A stretch of DNA of 64,000 nt, taken from positions 12,286,681-12,350,680 of the forward strand of contig NC_049901.1 in the NCBI RefSeq assembly GCF_001411555.2, in the 5' to 3' direction. The DNA is from Juglans regia (lineage: Eukaryota; Streptophyta; Magnoliopsida; Fagales; Juglandaceae). The translations under genes were made by a program, and so were the position numbers. Under the pieces are notes generated by a model, which saw only the letters and a list, made by a program, of their open reading frames with translations, was not told where the DNA came from and did not search any database. Below are positions 1 to 11,318 of this stretch, in pieces. The stretch's first letter is position 1. Each line of letters opens with the position of its first letter.

Positions 1-325
1 AGTTCTGCTACAGGTACCCGAGGATGGGTACCTTTTGCGGAATCGGCTCGTCAGCCGATATTATTATTAAAAAAAAACAACGATTTCAGAAAAGGATAAT
101 TTCTGAGTTTTTTTTTTTAGTTTATTTTCTCAACTTTGCACGCTAGTCCAGGACTTCATAAGTCCATCTCTGCTCTCTAATCACGTTCTGCCGTATTTGA
201 CTTACTTCAAAACTTCAAGATCAAACCTCTCCTCCTCTCAAGATCTGGGCTCTTTCCTCTCAAGTTCACACTCTTAGATCTGGACTCTCTCCTCTCAAGG
301 GTATCATTATACGTGTGCCAAAGAA
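1..325. other. Unassigned spacer at window edge
   Basis: No gene is visible. The first 60 bases contain short inverted words (ggtacc, cggctcgtcagccg) and may be the end of a transposon cut by the window edge, but its partner end is not here. Around 225-300 a short pyrimidine-rich word containing agatctgg and tcctctcaag is repeated about three times. Confidence 0.3.
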
Positions 326-497
326 GAGCAATGCTACATACAGTCCCCATTTGGGGACTGTATGTGCAAGCATAGTCAATTTTGTCTTTAAAAATTTTTA
401 AATTACAATAATATCCTTCTCAAAATAATACTTTGTTTCATTTAATGAAGGGCTTGCACATGCAGTCCCCATTTGGGGACTGCAAATAGAATTTCTC
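326..497. mobile_element. MITE with 9-bp target duplication (Mutator-like)
   Basis: The ends are inverted: the left end holds gagcaatgctac followed by acagtcccc, and the right end is its complement with gcagtcccc and agaatttctc. The flanks 317-325 and 498-506 are an identical 9-bp word, gccaaagaa. Each end also contains a local palindrome, gtccccatttggggac. The 172-bp element has no coding capacity. A second copy lies in the opposite orientation at 6050-6221. A 9-bp duplication is typical of the Mutator superfamily. Confidence 0.85.
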
Positions 498-1189
498 GCC
501 AAAGAAAGGGGTATGGGAATTGAAAAACTTTCAAATTCTTCAACTACCTTAGCTGGAGGGGACTACTCGTGGCATGGAACCCGGGTGTTTTCCCACTGTA
601 AATTCTTCAGGGACAGAACTGGAAAACAGGGATCTCTCTGCCAATCTCTCTCTGTCCGTGCACAAAAAGGGAAAATGGAAATGGTCATGGACTAAGTTCT
701 ATCAATTTTTGGTGAGTAAAAATAATAATATAAATTGTAAGAGTAGATTGTGAAGAGAAACCAAAGAAAAGCTCTTGAGACTGTTAGGTTGCATCTGTTA
801 TCTGTTCACGACCTCTCTTTGAGAAAAGCAAGCATCAACATCATGGATCCGTTGGATTGTCACCAAAATTTGACTCAAACCTGATTTTAAAATCAACCCT
901 GTCTGTTTCGTTCCAAAAAAAAGGAAGAAAAGTTTCTTGCGTGAAGCGGGTGAAAAAACGCCACAATCACCCAATCTTCTACATGGGTAGAAGAAGATGA
1001 GAAGAACCAAACCTGTGTTCAACTACACGTGGGTAGATGAAGAAGATGAGAAGAAGACCCCTTCATGCTTTGTTCGTGAGTGGACCTGTCGTTTGGGTTA
1101 AACATAAAATGTGCCGTTTCAATTTTTCCACGTGGAGGGACGGGTACGCGGGGGGTTCCCACGCCGAGTGCAAGTAGACTTATTCTTAT
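498..1189. other. Unresolved sequence with a small ORF
   Basis: A 60-codon ORF at 513-695 on the plus strand is followed by a consensus-like splice donor (gtgagt at 712), so this could be the first exon of a lost gene or a transcribed leader. I recognise no domain. From 960 to 1060 a short word with tgggtaga and gaagatgagaagaa occurs twice. Nothing else is supportable. Confidence 0.25.
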
Positions 1190-2219
1190 AGAAATAAGAG
1201 CACACAAGGCCTTAGTGAAATGGTGCGTGACTGTGGGGCCTGTTGGGAAAAAAGTCTCGTGAATTAAGATTGAGACAAAGCATAGCCGCCTGTATAGATT
1301 GTCCTGTTTCTGGCATTTTGTTGTGTTTGGATGTTGAAGTGAGTTGAATTGAGTTAAATTGAGATGAAAAAATATTATTAGAATATTATTTTTTAATATT
1401 ATTATTATTTTGATATTTGAAAATTTTGAATTGTTTATTATATTTTATATTGAGATTTGAAAAAATTGTAATGATGAGTTTGGGATCCTAACTCATCCTG
1501 AGAACTCCCCACCATATTCTTTATTCTATTATTTAAAATATATTATCAAAATTAATTTTTTTTATTTTATATAATAATTTTTACAATATACTATATACTA
1601 ATTTATCTATTTTTTACAATTTTAAATAGTTACCGTTAGATATAGCGATAAAATTGTTGTCAATTGAAAATTATAGATAAATTAAATAATCCATTGGATG
1701 TATTTTTTAGATTATTTTCTTTAAATTATACAGAAATAAAAATTTTACATATCCCGTTGACAGTGCTGTAAGTGCTAAAATATCTTGTGCACAACGCATT
1801 ATTTTCACTTATCTGCTCCACCAGAGACAGGAGATAAAGTAGTGTTCAATTTCGTTGTTAGGACTCAGGACCCCAAAACGTCTTTGTCAGTATTACCACT
1901 AGCCTATGACCCGCACAATGTGATCAAATGAAAGATGATGGTTCGAAAGGAGACTCTTGGTTGTCCTTGAAAAAAGAATGACGTATTTTGGTGGCTTTAC
2001 AGGCTCTGCACATTTGAAGTTCAAAGTTAAGGCACCATTTCAAATATGAAGACCACTTCAAAATGAGATGCCATCTAACAGTATTTTTCCAAACTCATGC
2101 GGCAAACACGAATCTTTATTAGACGTGGTTGCCAATTCGTGAAGATTCATGAAAGCAAGGAAAACAAATGGTGAAACAACCATAGGAAATGGCCTCACAC
2201 CGTCAAATCACCTATCATC
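1190..2219. repeat. Paralogous LECRK upstream module, copy U1
   Basis: From gaaataagagcacacaag to cacctatcatc this block matches 4960-6616 nearly base for base, and in parts 37943-38110, 44640-44715 and 46250-47707. It corresponds to sequence upstream of the minus-strand LECRK genes and is therefore the remnant of another array member whose gene would have lain to the left. It stops abruptly at the solo LTR at 2220. The leader exon seen in copies A and B is absent here. Confidence 0.75.
1325..1497. mobile_element. MITE of the GTTTGGAT family
   Basis: The left end, gtttggatgttgaagtgag, and an AT-rich core with ttatatt and aatattattatt words match elements at 17652-17851, 46393-46579 and 46595-46772. 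Sister modules at 38090-38110 and 46370 lack it at the same place, so it is an insertion after cattttg. The right end is degraded and its coordinate approximate. Superfamily not determined. Confidence 0.6.
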
Positions 2220-2553
2220 TGTTATGCTTGATGTCAATTTGTAATTTGTAATTCAGGAAAATAGGGTAGGCAATTCGAGGTGCCTAGCCTCCACAAGTGT
2301 AAACACAATATTCTGAAAAATGTGATATATCATGCATTGATAACTGCCATATAAATAGAGTTTTACATGGACTTAGTCAAATAATAAACTGACCCACGAA
2401 ACCAACTGACCCACTAACCCTACGGACTGAAAATAAGGAACTGAATAACAAACACTTAACAAACACTAAATTTAAAACGTGCTCCATAACAATTACAAGT
2501 TGGACCCCTTGGTCCGTAAGAACCTGCTGGACTTAACTAACCCATAACCCACA
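2220..2553 (-). repeat. Solo LTR, gypsy-related, without target duplication
   Basis: Read on the minus strand it starts TGTGGGTTATGG and ends GCATAACA, so it has the TG...CA ends of an LTR. Its last 200 bases resemble the LTR at 25696-26139: both carry ctatttatatggc, ttatcaatgcatga, ggcacctcgaat and end in cataaca. It is a related but different family. The five bases on the two sides differ (tcatc against ctgaa). The left flank matches upstream-module sequence and the right flank is LECRK coding sequence, which points to recombination between two separate elements instead of a simple insertion. Confidence 0.8.
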
Positions 2554-3001
2554 CTGAATCAGAGTCATAGAGAACAAAGTTGCCCGAATCCAGCATCGAT
2601 GCCGCTGCTGCAGCTTCGGGACTACTAGCGATCCTGGTCTCGTGTGCCGATTGCAGAATTAGTCGTCCGTCGCTTGTGAAGTTCAATTTAACATCAGCGG
2701 GAAGTGGAGGATCGTCTCGGTTGGCTGTCCAGACCACAGTCTTCTGTGGAATCTCGGCAATAAAAATCCCGACAGCATAGCCGTTGTCCTGCTTGTAGAA
2801 TCCAAAGGCATATAGACCGGAATGTGATAGCCATGAAGAGTTGGTACCATCAGTGCCTGTAGGTGTTAACAAAGAACTTGGCCTGATAACGGGTTGCCCA
2901 GCCTGTTGAGCTTCTGCAGTGAAAATTGCTGAGAAGAGAAGAAGAAGCAAGATGGTTGCCATCACCTCAGAATTATTCCCTCTTACGTTTTTCTGCCCTA
3001 G
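2554..3001 (-). pseudogene. LECRK copy A, 5' fragment only
   Basis: This is the N-terminal part of a G-type lectin S-receptor-like kinase. The start is the ATG giving MATILLLLLFSAIFTAEA, a signal peptide that ends near AEAQQ. It is followed by the bulb-type lectin region with TVVWTANRDDPPLP and LDSGNFVLYDSD. The frame then runs into the solo LTR at 2553 and stops, leaving about 140 of the usual 780 residues; the rest of the lectin domain, the EGF-like and PAN-like regions, the membrane span and the kinase are missing. It is very close in sequence to intact copy B. The leader exon, leader intron and TATA box upstream are preserved, so it may still be transcribed. A longer in-frame Met at 3013 lies within the likely splice acceptor and is not preferred. 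Confidence 0.9.
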
Positions 3002-3957
3002 CTGTGTTTTCAAATTGGAGAAAAAGAATAATGTTCATCAATCAAAGAATGCAATACGCCTCTATTTTCACTTATTAAAATAGAGGCGTGTCTACAATTT
3101 CATGTCGAAATTGTTTGTAATTGCTAATGAAATTTTTAGGTTTTCTGATTTTCTTGATTTATTTCTAGAAGAATTACGTGGATAAACAAAGTGAATTCGA
3201 ACCCAAATATTACATGGATTAGAGCACGAGCATTAGTTTCTCTACATGCATATTTAAAATTACATCTTTTAAAATTGATTTTATATAATAAGGAAAACTC
3301 CCACATTGAATTATGCATCGTTGAACCAAATAATAAAAAAATATTTTTATTTTTTAATTAAACCTTTTTTTGTTTTTACAATTAGTACCAAGTGCTAAAA
3401 AATAGAAATTCTATATATGTAATTATTACAAATTTCATATATCCAATTTTATCAATAAATATTAATATATAAAATCAAAGCACGTATAAGAATATATTTA
3501 TCAATTACCTTTCTAAATCAATCAATCCAAAAAAAAATAAAAAATCAATAATCACCAAGTACACAAAATGCAAGTGAACACACCCATTAATTATACATAA
3601 ATAAAAGTCTATATAAGTATTTTCTTTATTTTTTCTTTGAAACTGGTTCACTGTGACATTATAAGTTCTATTCATAGATGTGGTCATGTCGTTTTATGTT
3701 TTATATGAGATTTATAACGCTAAGCATTTTTCACATTAGCAATGATTTTTCTATATGAATATAAAAAATCACATATTTTAAAGATTGATTTTGCATATCG
3801 AGAAAATTATTGAATTATGCATCTTTGAACCAAATAATAATAAATTATTATTATTATTATTTTCCTAAAATTAGTTTTTCTTGATATGCTTCAAATAAGC
3901 AATTACCATATTATTTTTTGTTGATATGCTTCAAATAAACAATTACCAATCTGGTTA

Positions 3958-4459
3958 TAGCACTCTCATTGGATTAGTTAAAGTTAAAGTATATTTTTTA
4001 TAAATATAAGATGAATTTAACTTTTAACTATTACATTCACATAAGTCTTTACATTAGAATAGCTATTTGCCAAATTCACATTAAATCTCTACATTGGATT
4101 ATCCATTTATTCATGACTAATTAATAATTTCAAAAATATTTTATTTTTTTTAATTATGAAATTATATATTTTATCATATTTTACTATTTATAATATTATA
4201 TATTAATTAGTAATCATATTCTAATTAAATTATGGGTTAAAAATAGAAACTAGAGAGATATTGATGGAGACCTCAAGAGAGAAAAACAAATAATATAAAA
4301 TGGATTTGATGAATAAGCAGTGTCTTTCAAATTTGAAAATTACTTTAGAAGTTATTGTAGCTATATTCTAAATATAGCTATTCCAATGTGATACATTTTA
4401 TGGTTCAATAGCTAAATTCTCATTAGATTTAGTTTTTAGCTAATCCAATCAGAGTGCTC
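3958..4459. mobile_element. Tourist/PIF-like MITE, copy 1
   Basis: The ends are inverted, with gcactctcattggattag at the left and the complement of gagcactctgattggatta at the right. The flanking triplet TTA is duplicated at 3955-3957 and 4460-4462. The core is AT-rich and non-coding. A sister copy at the same place upstream of gene B (36900-37444) shows it was inserted before that segment was duplicated. Further related copies are at 47711-48339 and 60964-61652. Confidence 0.75.
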
Positions 4460-4817
4460 TTAGGTCATCTTTGATTAATTTCTTTGTTTGCGCTGTTGTT
4501 GAGAGAAAGATCAAATGGTAGAGAGAGAGAAAAAATAGTAAAATAATGTTTGGAGAGTGAATCTTATTTCTTCAAATTTGAAAAAAACTCGGGTTCGTAT
4601 CATATTGTTCATAGTTATGCAAAATTTTAAATATACATAATATAATGCAGGCTAATTTAAAGAGATATTACGTAAATATAAAAATGAATATGAAGATGCA
4701 TGAATGGAAAAAAAAAAAAAAAAAAAGCAAAGAACATAAAGAATGAAAGCTTACAATAGTGAAAGTTGATGTCGAATAAAAAAGAAAAAAGAAAAAAAGA
4801 AAGCTGATGACCCGTAC

Positions 4818-4964
4818 CTTCTCTTTTGAAATCTGTATTGATACACGTCCGTTTTGATCAAAGGTAGCGACAGGAAATACTGTAAAACTTGTAATACATA
4901 TAATATGAGAGAGTTTTGGGATGGAAGAATCAAGATCACACCGAGAACCAGACATGGATTTATA
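4818..4964 (-). promoter_or_regulatory. TATA box and leader exon of gene A
   Basis: On the minus strand ctataaat (TATA word at 4958-4964) is followed by about 140 bases ending at a donor, AAG|GTACGG (4818/4817). The matching acceptor is CACAG at 3002-3006, just before the coding exon. The same arrangement is kept upstream of gene B. An ATG four bases after the TATA word would precede the expected transcription start and is not taken as the start codon. Transcription start inferred, not seen. Confidence 0.5.
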
Positions 4965-5100
4965 GAAATAAGAGCCCACAAGGCCTTAGTTAAATGGTGC
5001 ATGATTGTGGGGCCCGCTGAGAAAAAAGTCTTGTAAATTAAGATCGAGACAAAGCATAGCCGACTGTGGAAGGATTGTCCTGTTTTTGGCATTTTGAGAA

Positions 5101-5734
5101 AAGGAAAATGCTATCCCGTTGGAGCTCTCGCTGGGGCATGTGGTATTTTTTTATATGGTTTTTTTTAATTTTTTTTATATAAATATTTTTAATATTTTTA
5201 AATATTTTTAAAAATAAAATAAAAATTATAATATTATTTAAAAATATTTTCTTAATTAGAAATAGAATAAAAATTAATATTTAATGATTTTTTTTTACTT
5301 TCTGATTAAAGAAATATTTTTTAATGATATTTTAAATTTATTTTATTTTTTAAAAATATTTAAAAGTGTAAAAAAAATTTATATAAAAAATAAATTAAAA
5401 AATTACACATAAAAAATACATGTTAAGCTCAACAGGAGCCCCCAACGGGGGCTGTAGTATGATCATTTTAAATATTTAAAAAAAAATCATAATATTATTA
5501 AAAAATACTTTCTTAATCATGAAGTTATAATTTTTTAACAAAGTATTTTTTAATATATAGTTTTTACTTTTTGATTTAAAAAATATTTTTTTAATAATAT
5601 TTTAAATTTATTTTATTTTTTTAAAATATTTTAAAATAGTAAAAAATCTATATAAAAATTATTTAAACAAAATATATATTAAATAATACTACAGCCCCTA
5701 GCGGGAGCTCCCAGCGAGGGCTGTAGCACCACCA
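5101..5734. mobile_element. Composite MITE with 8-bp target duplication
   Basis: The element is flanked by tttgagaa at 5093-5100 and 5735-5742. Its ends are inverted GC-rich words (ggagctctcgctgggg; gggagctcccagcgaggg) in an otherwise A/T core. A similar GC-rich palindromic block sits internally at about 5425-5455, so two related elements may be nested or arranged head to tail. Sister modules at 1317 and 38100 lack it. The duplication length of 8-9 bp fits the hAT or Mutator superfamily. Confidence 0.7.
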
Positions 5735-5742
5735 TTTGAGAA

Positions 5743-6620
5743 ACTTTCAATATATTTTTTATTCTATTATTTAAAATATATTATCAAAATTTATTTTTTT
5801 TATTTTATATAATAATTTTGACAATATACTATATAATAATTTATCTATTTTTTATAATTATAAATAGTTACCGTTAGGTATAGCGATAAAATTGTTGTCA
5901 ATTAAAAATTATAGATAAATTAAATAATCCGTTGGATGTAGTTTTTAGATTATTTTCATTAAATTATACAGAAATAAAAATTTGACATATCCCATTGACA
6001 GTGCTGTAAGTGCTAAAATATCTTGTGCACAACGCATTATTTTCACTTAGAGAAATTCTATTTGCAGTCCCCACTTAGGGACTGCATGTGCAGGCCCTTT
6101 ATTAAATGAGAAAAATCATCATTTCAGGAGGGATAGTTTTGTAATTTTTAAAAAAATTAAAGATAAAATTACCTATGCTTGTATTGCAGTCCCCAAATAG
6201 GGACTGTATCTAGCATTGCTCTTTCACTTATATGCAGTGTTCAATTTCGTTGTCAGGACTCAGGACCCCAAAACGTCTTTGTCATTATTACCACTAGCCT
6301 ATAACCCGCACAATGTGATCAAATGAAAGATGATGGTTCGAAGGAGACTCTTGGTTGTCCTTGAAAAAAGAACACGTATTTTGGTGGCTTTACAAGCTCT
6401 GCACATTTGAAGTTCAAACTTAAGGCACCATTTTAAATATGAAGACCACTTCAAAATGAGATGCCATCTAACAGTATTTTTTCAAACTCATGCGGCAAAC
6501 ACGAATCTTTATTAGACATGATTGCCAATTCGTGAAGATTCCTGAAAGCAAGGAAAACAAATAGTGGAACAACCATAGGAAATGGCCTCACAACCTCAAA
6601 TCACCTATCATCCAAACTAT
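5743..6620. repeat. LECRK upstream module U2, distal part
   Basis: Matches 1500-2219 in order and, in parts, 44640-44720 and 47460-47700. Holds the MITE at 6050-6221. No coding sequence seen. Beyond 6620 the block continues as AT-rich spacer to about 7050, including a run of TTATTA words near 6898-6985, and shares 6640-6850 with 44745-44885. Confidence 0.65.
6050..6221. mobile_element. MITE, second copy, inverted relative to 326-497
   Basis: Starts gagaaattctatttgcagtc and ends agcattgctc, the reverse orientation of the element at 326-497, same length of 172 bp. The 9-bp word tttcactta is duplicated at 6041-6049 and 6222-6230. The sister module near 1805-1813 holds a single tttcactta in the same context, which is the unoccupied site. 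Confidence 0.9.
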
Positions 6621-7055
6621 TTACCTAATAAAAATAAAATAAATTCAAGAACAACAAAACTATGGAAAATTTGATCTTTAGCGTTTAGAAAGAAAGCCCA
6701 AAAAAGAATCGCTAGCAGACACTGATCATTTCATTCCCATGTTTGAATTGAGCGAAGTGTCTTGCCAGCTTCCACGGGTCTTGTGTGTTTGAATGTGTTT
6801 CTTTCTCTGGTGGATGTCATTATTGCTATTCTTGCGTGGATGTCATTATTGACCGATAAATTAGATTGCTCAGGTTAGTTTGGAGCGTGGAATATTTTAT
6901 TATTATTTATTATTTATTATTTTATTAATATTTATTATCTTTTATTATTATTTAATATTCTATTATTATTTAATATTTTATTATTATTATTTACAAAATA
7001 TCTAAAATTACCTCGTTACTTAAATGCAACCTCAGTCTTCCACCAGGCGGCTAAA

Positions 7056-7920
7056 CCTAACAAAATTGTAAGGGTGCTGTTACAATTTGTAATGATATTT
7101 ATTTATTTTGAGATTATGATAGAGATAATTTTTCAACCATTTTAGATTCCATCTTTCTCGATTGCTCACGGTTAATGTGCGACTGGGAATAGTAGAGAAA
7201 TAGTCTACACAAGTAAGGTTGTAAATAAATCAGTCTGTTCAATAGAATGCTTGACATTTGTTTGAGTAAATTTGAATCGAACTTGACTTGTGAGAAAAAA
7301 AAATTGCCCTTAAAAGTAGACATCCACTCGATTAGTAAATGACACATATCTGACTCGACTTGACTAAGACTCATTTATGTCGTCTGGACATAGTAGTTCG
7401 ACTCGATTAAAACTTATTCATACATCGATAATTAATAATATAAACATAGCACATTTTATAATTAAATATATAATATGTAACCTAGTTATTTACGCCTATA
7501 TATTGAATATACTTTATAGTTATGCTTTATAATTTGTGCAATAATTAGTAAATAAGATTTTATATTTCATATACTAATATGTAGGAGCCTTGTATAAAAT
7601 GTTGATATATACTACTTTGTTATTTGTATTGTGCTAGTAATTTATATAGATATATAATATATGGTTATTATGAATAAATATCAACTGATTATATATTAAT
7701 TATTTACAAAATATTACAATTTTATAATTCAATATATTAGGGTTTACTTAGTTGTAAAAATTCTATTAAATTTAAAATTTTTTTTATTTTTTTTATTAAA
7801 TTTTATTCTAAAAATAGCTAAATCGAGCAAAGCTCGAACAAATATTAAATAAAATTTTTAAATTCGAACAACTTGATATGCGAGCTCAGTAATCCAAAGA
7901 CTAGCTCAACTTGAGTCATT
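7056..7920. repeat. Dispersed 0.9-kb repeat, copy 1
   Basis: From aacctaacaaaattgtaagg to gactagctca this block is repeated at 45296-46172 and 59717-60640, with a shorter piece at about 32660-32850. It contains tcgaacaaatattaaat and aacttgatatg words near its right end, a pattern common in plant repeats. No terminal repeats, target duplication or protein-coding frame could be defined, so it may be duplicated spacer and not a mobile element. Confidence 0.6.
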
Positions 7921-8589
7921 ACATCCAGCCACTTGTTGAATGGTGCAAGATTCAATCATGTTTGGACTCGAATGATTTTCAACTGTTTTTTTATTTTTTA
8001 TTTTTTAACTTTTTCCAGTTTCAATTTGAATATCTTTTTAAAAATTAATAAAGAAATATCTAAAATAAATTGTTTTATCTTATAATTTTCCTCCATTTTC
8101 ATAAAAGAAAAACATAAAAATCAAGACAGTTTGAACAAGACACTAAAGAATTTGATCGCATCTTATATATCTTCCCGATCATCTTTCTAATGAATCCAGC
8201 CACTTTTATAAAAAATAAAATAAAATAAAAATACATTTGAAAAGATTTTGTCAATGATTATGAAAGTATTCGAGAAAATCTTCAATCCAAACGAGAGAAT
8301 TATTTTGAAATTAGGCTGCCCGTTAAAATTATAAAATTGAATTGCATGCATAAATACCTTGCACAAGTTACTTTTAAAATTTGGATGTTAAAAGCATTTA
8401 TTTAGAGGTATAAATATATATTATGATCAACGCGTTATATGAATTTTAAATTGTACATTAATTCATGTGTACTGCATGAAACTATATTTTACAAATCGTT
8501 ATTATCAACTTTATTTCTAACTTGTTTCTGTTGATGATTACGTTTTGGCACGTAAAATGCAATTGAGGAATTTAAACAAAATGTAATGG

Positions 8590-8766
8590 CAATAAATTTA
8601 TCTGAAGGCGATGATCTGTCAAAATCTAGGGAAAATGCCTGATTAGGATGCTTTGGCTACGCAAATTGAGCAAAACATTGAGAGTACCATGAAAGAAGCT
8701 ATTAAAGTAATGGGTGACCTGAAGAAAGAAGAGCAGAATGATCTCAAGAAGCTGATCTACAAGAGA
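8590..8766 (+). pseudogene. Unrecognised coding-like fragment, left half
   Basis: A frame with strongly coding-like composition (DALATQIEQNIESTMKEA, then GDLKKEEQNDLKKL) runs into the CACTA element and appears to resume at 17337. It is rich in Glu, Lys and Leu and could form a coiled coil. An in-frame stop lies just upstream near 8641. I do not recognise the family. It may be an exon of a host gene, or a copied fragment, interrupted by the transposon. Confidence 0.4.
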
Positions 8767-8786
8767 CACTACAAGAAAATGGCTCT

Positions 8787-9003
8787 ATTGCGGCGATTTT
8801 TGGTCTGCTGCAATAAATGTCGCCGCAATAAGTCATTATTTACGGCGATACATTTGGTCGACGCGGCTTCCAACCGGTGCCAATAATTGTCTTTTTTTGC
8901 GGCGAGTTTATACTTTTTTGCGGCGAAAATTGTCGCCGTAAAAAATATCCTTAATTTTATAGCGATTTTAACGTTAATTACGGCGAATTAACGTGCCGCA
9001 AAA
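8787..9003. repeat. CACTA 5' subterminal repeat array
   Basis: About eight copies of ttgcggcga, tacggcga or the reverse tcgccgc occur within 220 bases, often as inverted pairs around a short AT spacer (for example ttgcggcgaaaattgtcgcc). In the family such words bind the element's own TNPA-like protein; here this is inferred from position and sequence. Confidence 0.8.
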
Positions 9004-9330
9004 TCCCAAAATCTTCTGCCGACGCATAAGTTCGCTTCGAATCTGATTTTAATGTAAACGCGCGCGCCAATACCCATATCGATTTTCAGACTTCCCCCCA
9101 AATCCCTATTTCCCCCCAAATCCCGATTTCCTTCGTCCCCATTTTGGCCTACGCCAGAGCTCTCTCGCCCCTGTTCGCGCCCGTCGATTCTGGAGCAAAA
9201 ATTCATCCCAGGCCCCTCATTCCAGACTTGAAGCAGCAGCGGAGTCAGTGCCTCCCCGCGGTCCGTTTCCGAGTGATTGTTTTGGGAGGGCCAGTATCGG
9301 AGGTCCAGATCGTCCATCGACACTTGTAAG
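9004..9330 (+). other. GC-rich leader exon-like segment of the CACTA element
   Basis: This is the only GC-rich stretch inside the element apart from the ends. It is followed by a donor-like acttgtaagtgg at 9325-9335, which suggests the first exon of a transcript reading rightward. ORFs run on both strands but neither resembles a known protein, so I call no CDS. Confidence 0.35.
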
Positions 9331-11318
9331 TGGTTCCCTTTAAGAAATTGCTCTCCCCCTTCATCCTCGCATGAGCTACTTATTGCAAAAATTATGCATT
9401 TTGGTGGGTACTGATTAAGAGTGTGTCGAACATTGTGGTCAAGTCTTAATGGATTTGTTGATCTCTAGCTTATGCATTCTGGTTTCTGAGTGATAATTTT
9501 TTTTTGTTGATCTGTAGCTTATGGATTTTGAGTTCTGATTGGTTTATTCATCAACCCTTCACTGGTGCATTGTTTGTGTTTGTGTTTGTGTTTTAGTCGA
9601 CTGTCTTTGAAGTTCCAAACTATTATATGTAAACTTTATCTGTTGTAAATTTTATCTTACTATTTCCTACAAATATATTCCCCAACTGAGATATAATTTT
9701 ATCTCTTGTAAATATGTAAACTATTTCCAGAACTATTTCACCATCAAGAAACGGAATGGGAGAAATATACAAAACCTCCTCCAACTATCATCAAATTTAA
9801 AATCACCTCTCAAACTATTATATTAATTTGAGACAATCATACTGCAAACTATTCAAAAATTATAGTGTATTCCCTTTTCCCTCAAATGAAGATATTGCCT
9901 TTAGAACTTCTAAAGTCAGGGTGATGCTACACCCACTAAGAAGTCTCCCCGAACAGCCTATTTCTTTTTTAGACCTCTTAAATATTTTTAAAAGTAAAAA
10001 TATTATCAAGTCATTAAAAAACACTTCTTTAACTATTAAGCAAAAACAAATACTAATAGATAAGAATCCTCGATAGCACTCATTAAATTAGAACATATTC
10101 TCCTAATGCACTCTATTAAATTCCAAAATTGATTTTGGCATTTGAAAAAAAAAAACCCTATATATATATTATCTCCCATCTAATCTCCAACAATATTTAT
10201 AGCACTCATTTCATGGAAAGGTCACCATAGATCATGAAAATCAAACATATAGATCATTGTGAAAAGATGTACTACCCAAGAAATCTGGGCAAACTTACTT
10301 TCTTTGCCCTACATCAAGCACAAGCTGGGCAACTGCCCAAACTGTAGATGCTATATAAATGTATATATATATATATATATATAATATATCATATATGAGG
10401 GTTTTAGTAGACATCGATGTGACGTCCCGTTCGCAAATCTTCTCTCCATGAGGTTATTCCCTAGAAAGTCATATATATATACCTAACCATAATCTAATGT
10501 GTGTAATTACGTATATACCACCTTCTTTTAGTCTATGATCGATCGGTTCATTATCAACGACCCGGCCCTTGTATAATTTACATAACTAATCTATATTTTT
10601 CTGGCCTAGCTAGATAGTAGTAGTACTATAAGATCACCGTATGTAATTTCTTACTGATGAGTTTAAATTATATATATTGATCAGCTATATATATATATAT
10701 GTATGTACATATATAATTGCTTATAAAGTTCATGATCAGACACAGATCAATCGACATGCATAAACACTTCACAACCTATATATCTAGCTTATTTGGGTTT
10801 GAATAGGAACTAGATAATAGATATATAATATATGACATGATTTCACTGTTTAATTAATATTTGATCATTAACATTAAAGTACTCCAAAATCTTGATGAAC
10901 TACATATAAACTGGTGGAGTAATGGCTAGTGGAGTAGGCGGTGTAATATCGATCGATCTTATTGCTTCGGACAGCATATCAAATCAGAAGTGATTTTTCA
11001 TGCAAGTAGTACTAGGATATATGATCATGATCAGCAGTACTGAGCTGATCACGTACTTAGACATGAACACATGGGAAAAAAAAATATATCGATATATATA
11101 TATATATATAGTAGCACTTAATATATACTGAAGCCATAGGGAATTTGAGACGTAAGAAAGCTAGATAACTATGCTTGGACGTACGTCATATTATATATTC
11201 CGTCTATTCTTCCCATGAATATCCATTTCTGTGCAAAGCCATCCATATATGATGTGTATATATCCATATATGATTAAAGCATATATGATGTGTATATACT
11301 GAAGCCATAGGGAATTTT

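Larger units (their letters stand above)
3002..5100 (-). repeat. LECRK upstream module U2 with leader intron
   Basis: Bases 3002-4817 are the probable leader intron of gene A: donor GTACGG on the minus strand at 4817, acceptor CAG at 3002-3004 after a pyrimidine-rich run. The block matches 35911-38110 upstream of gene B along its whole length apart from small indels and a few lost words. It is AT-rich and contains one MITE (3958-4459) and a poly-A run near 4709-4726. No independent gene is seen; the minus-strand ORFs around 4668-5092 are the leader exon read through. Confidence 0.7.

Noticed and set aside
4668..5092. Minus-strand ORFs of 103 and 113 codons, with partners at 37612-38111
   Set aside because: They read through the leader exon and a donor site into intron sequence rich in T. 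Conservation reflects segmental duplication.
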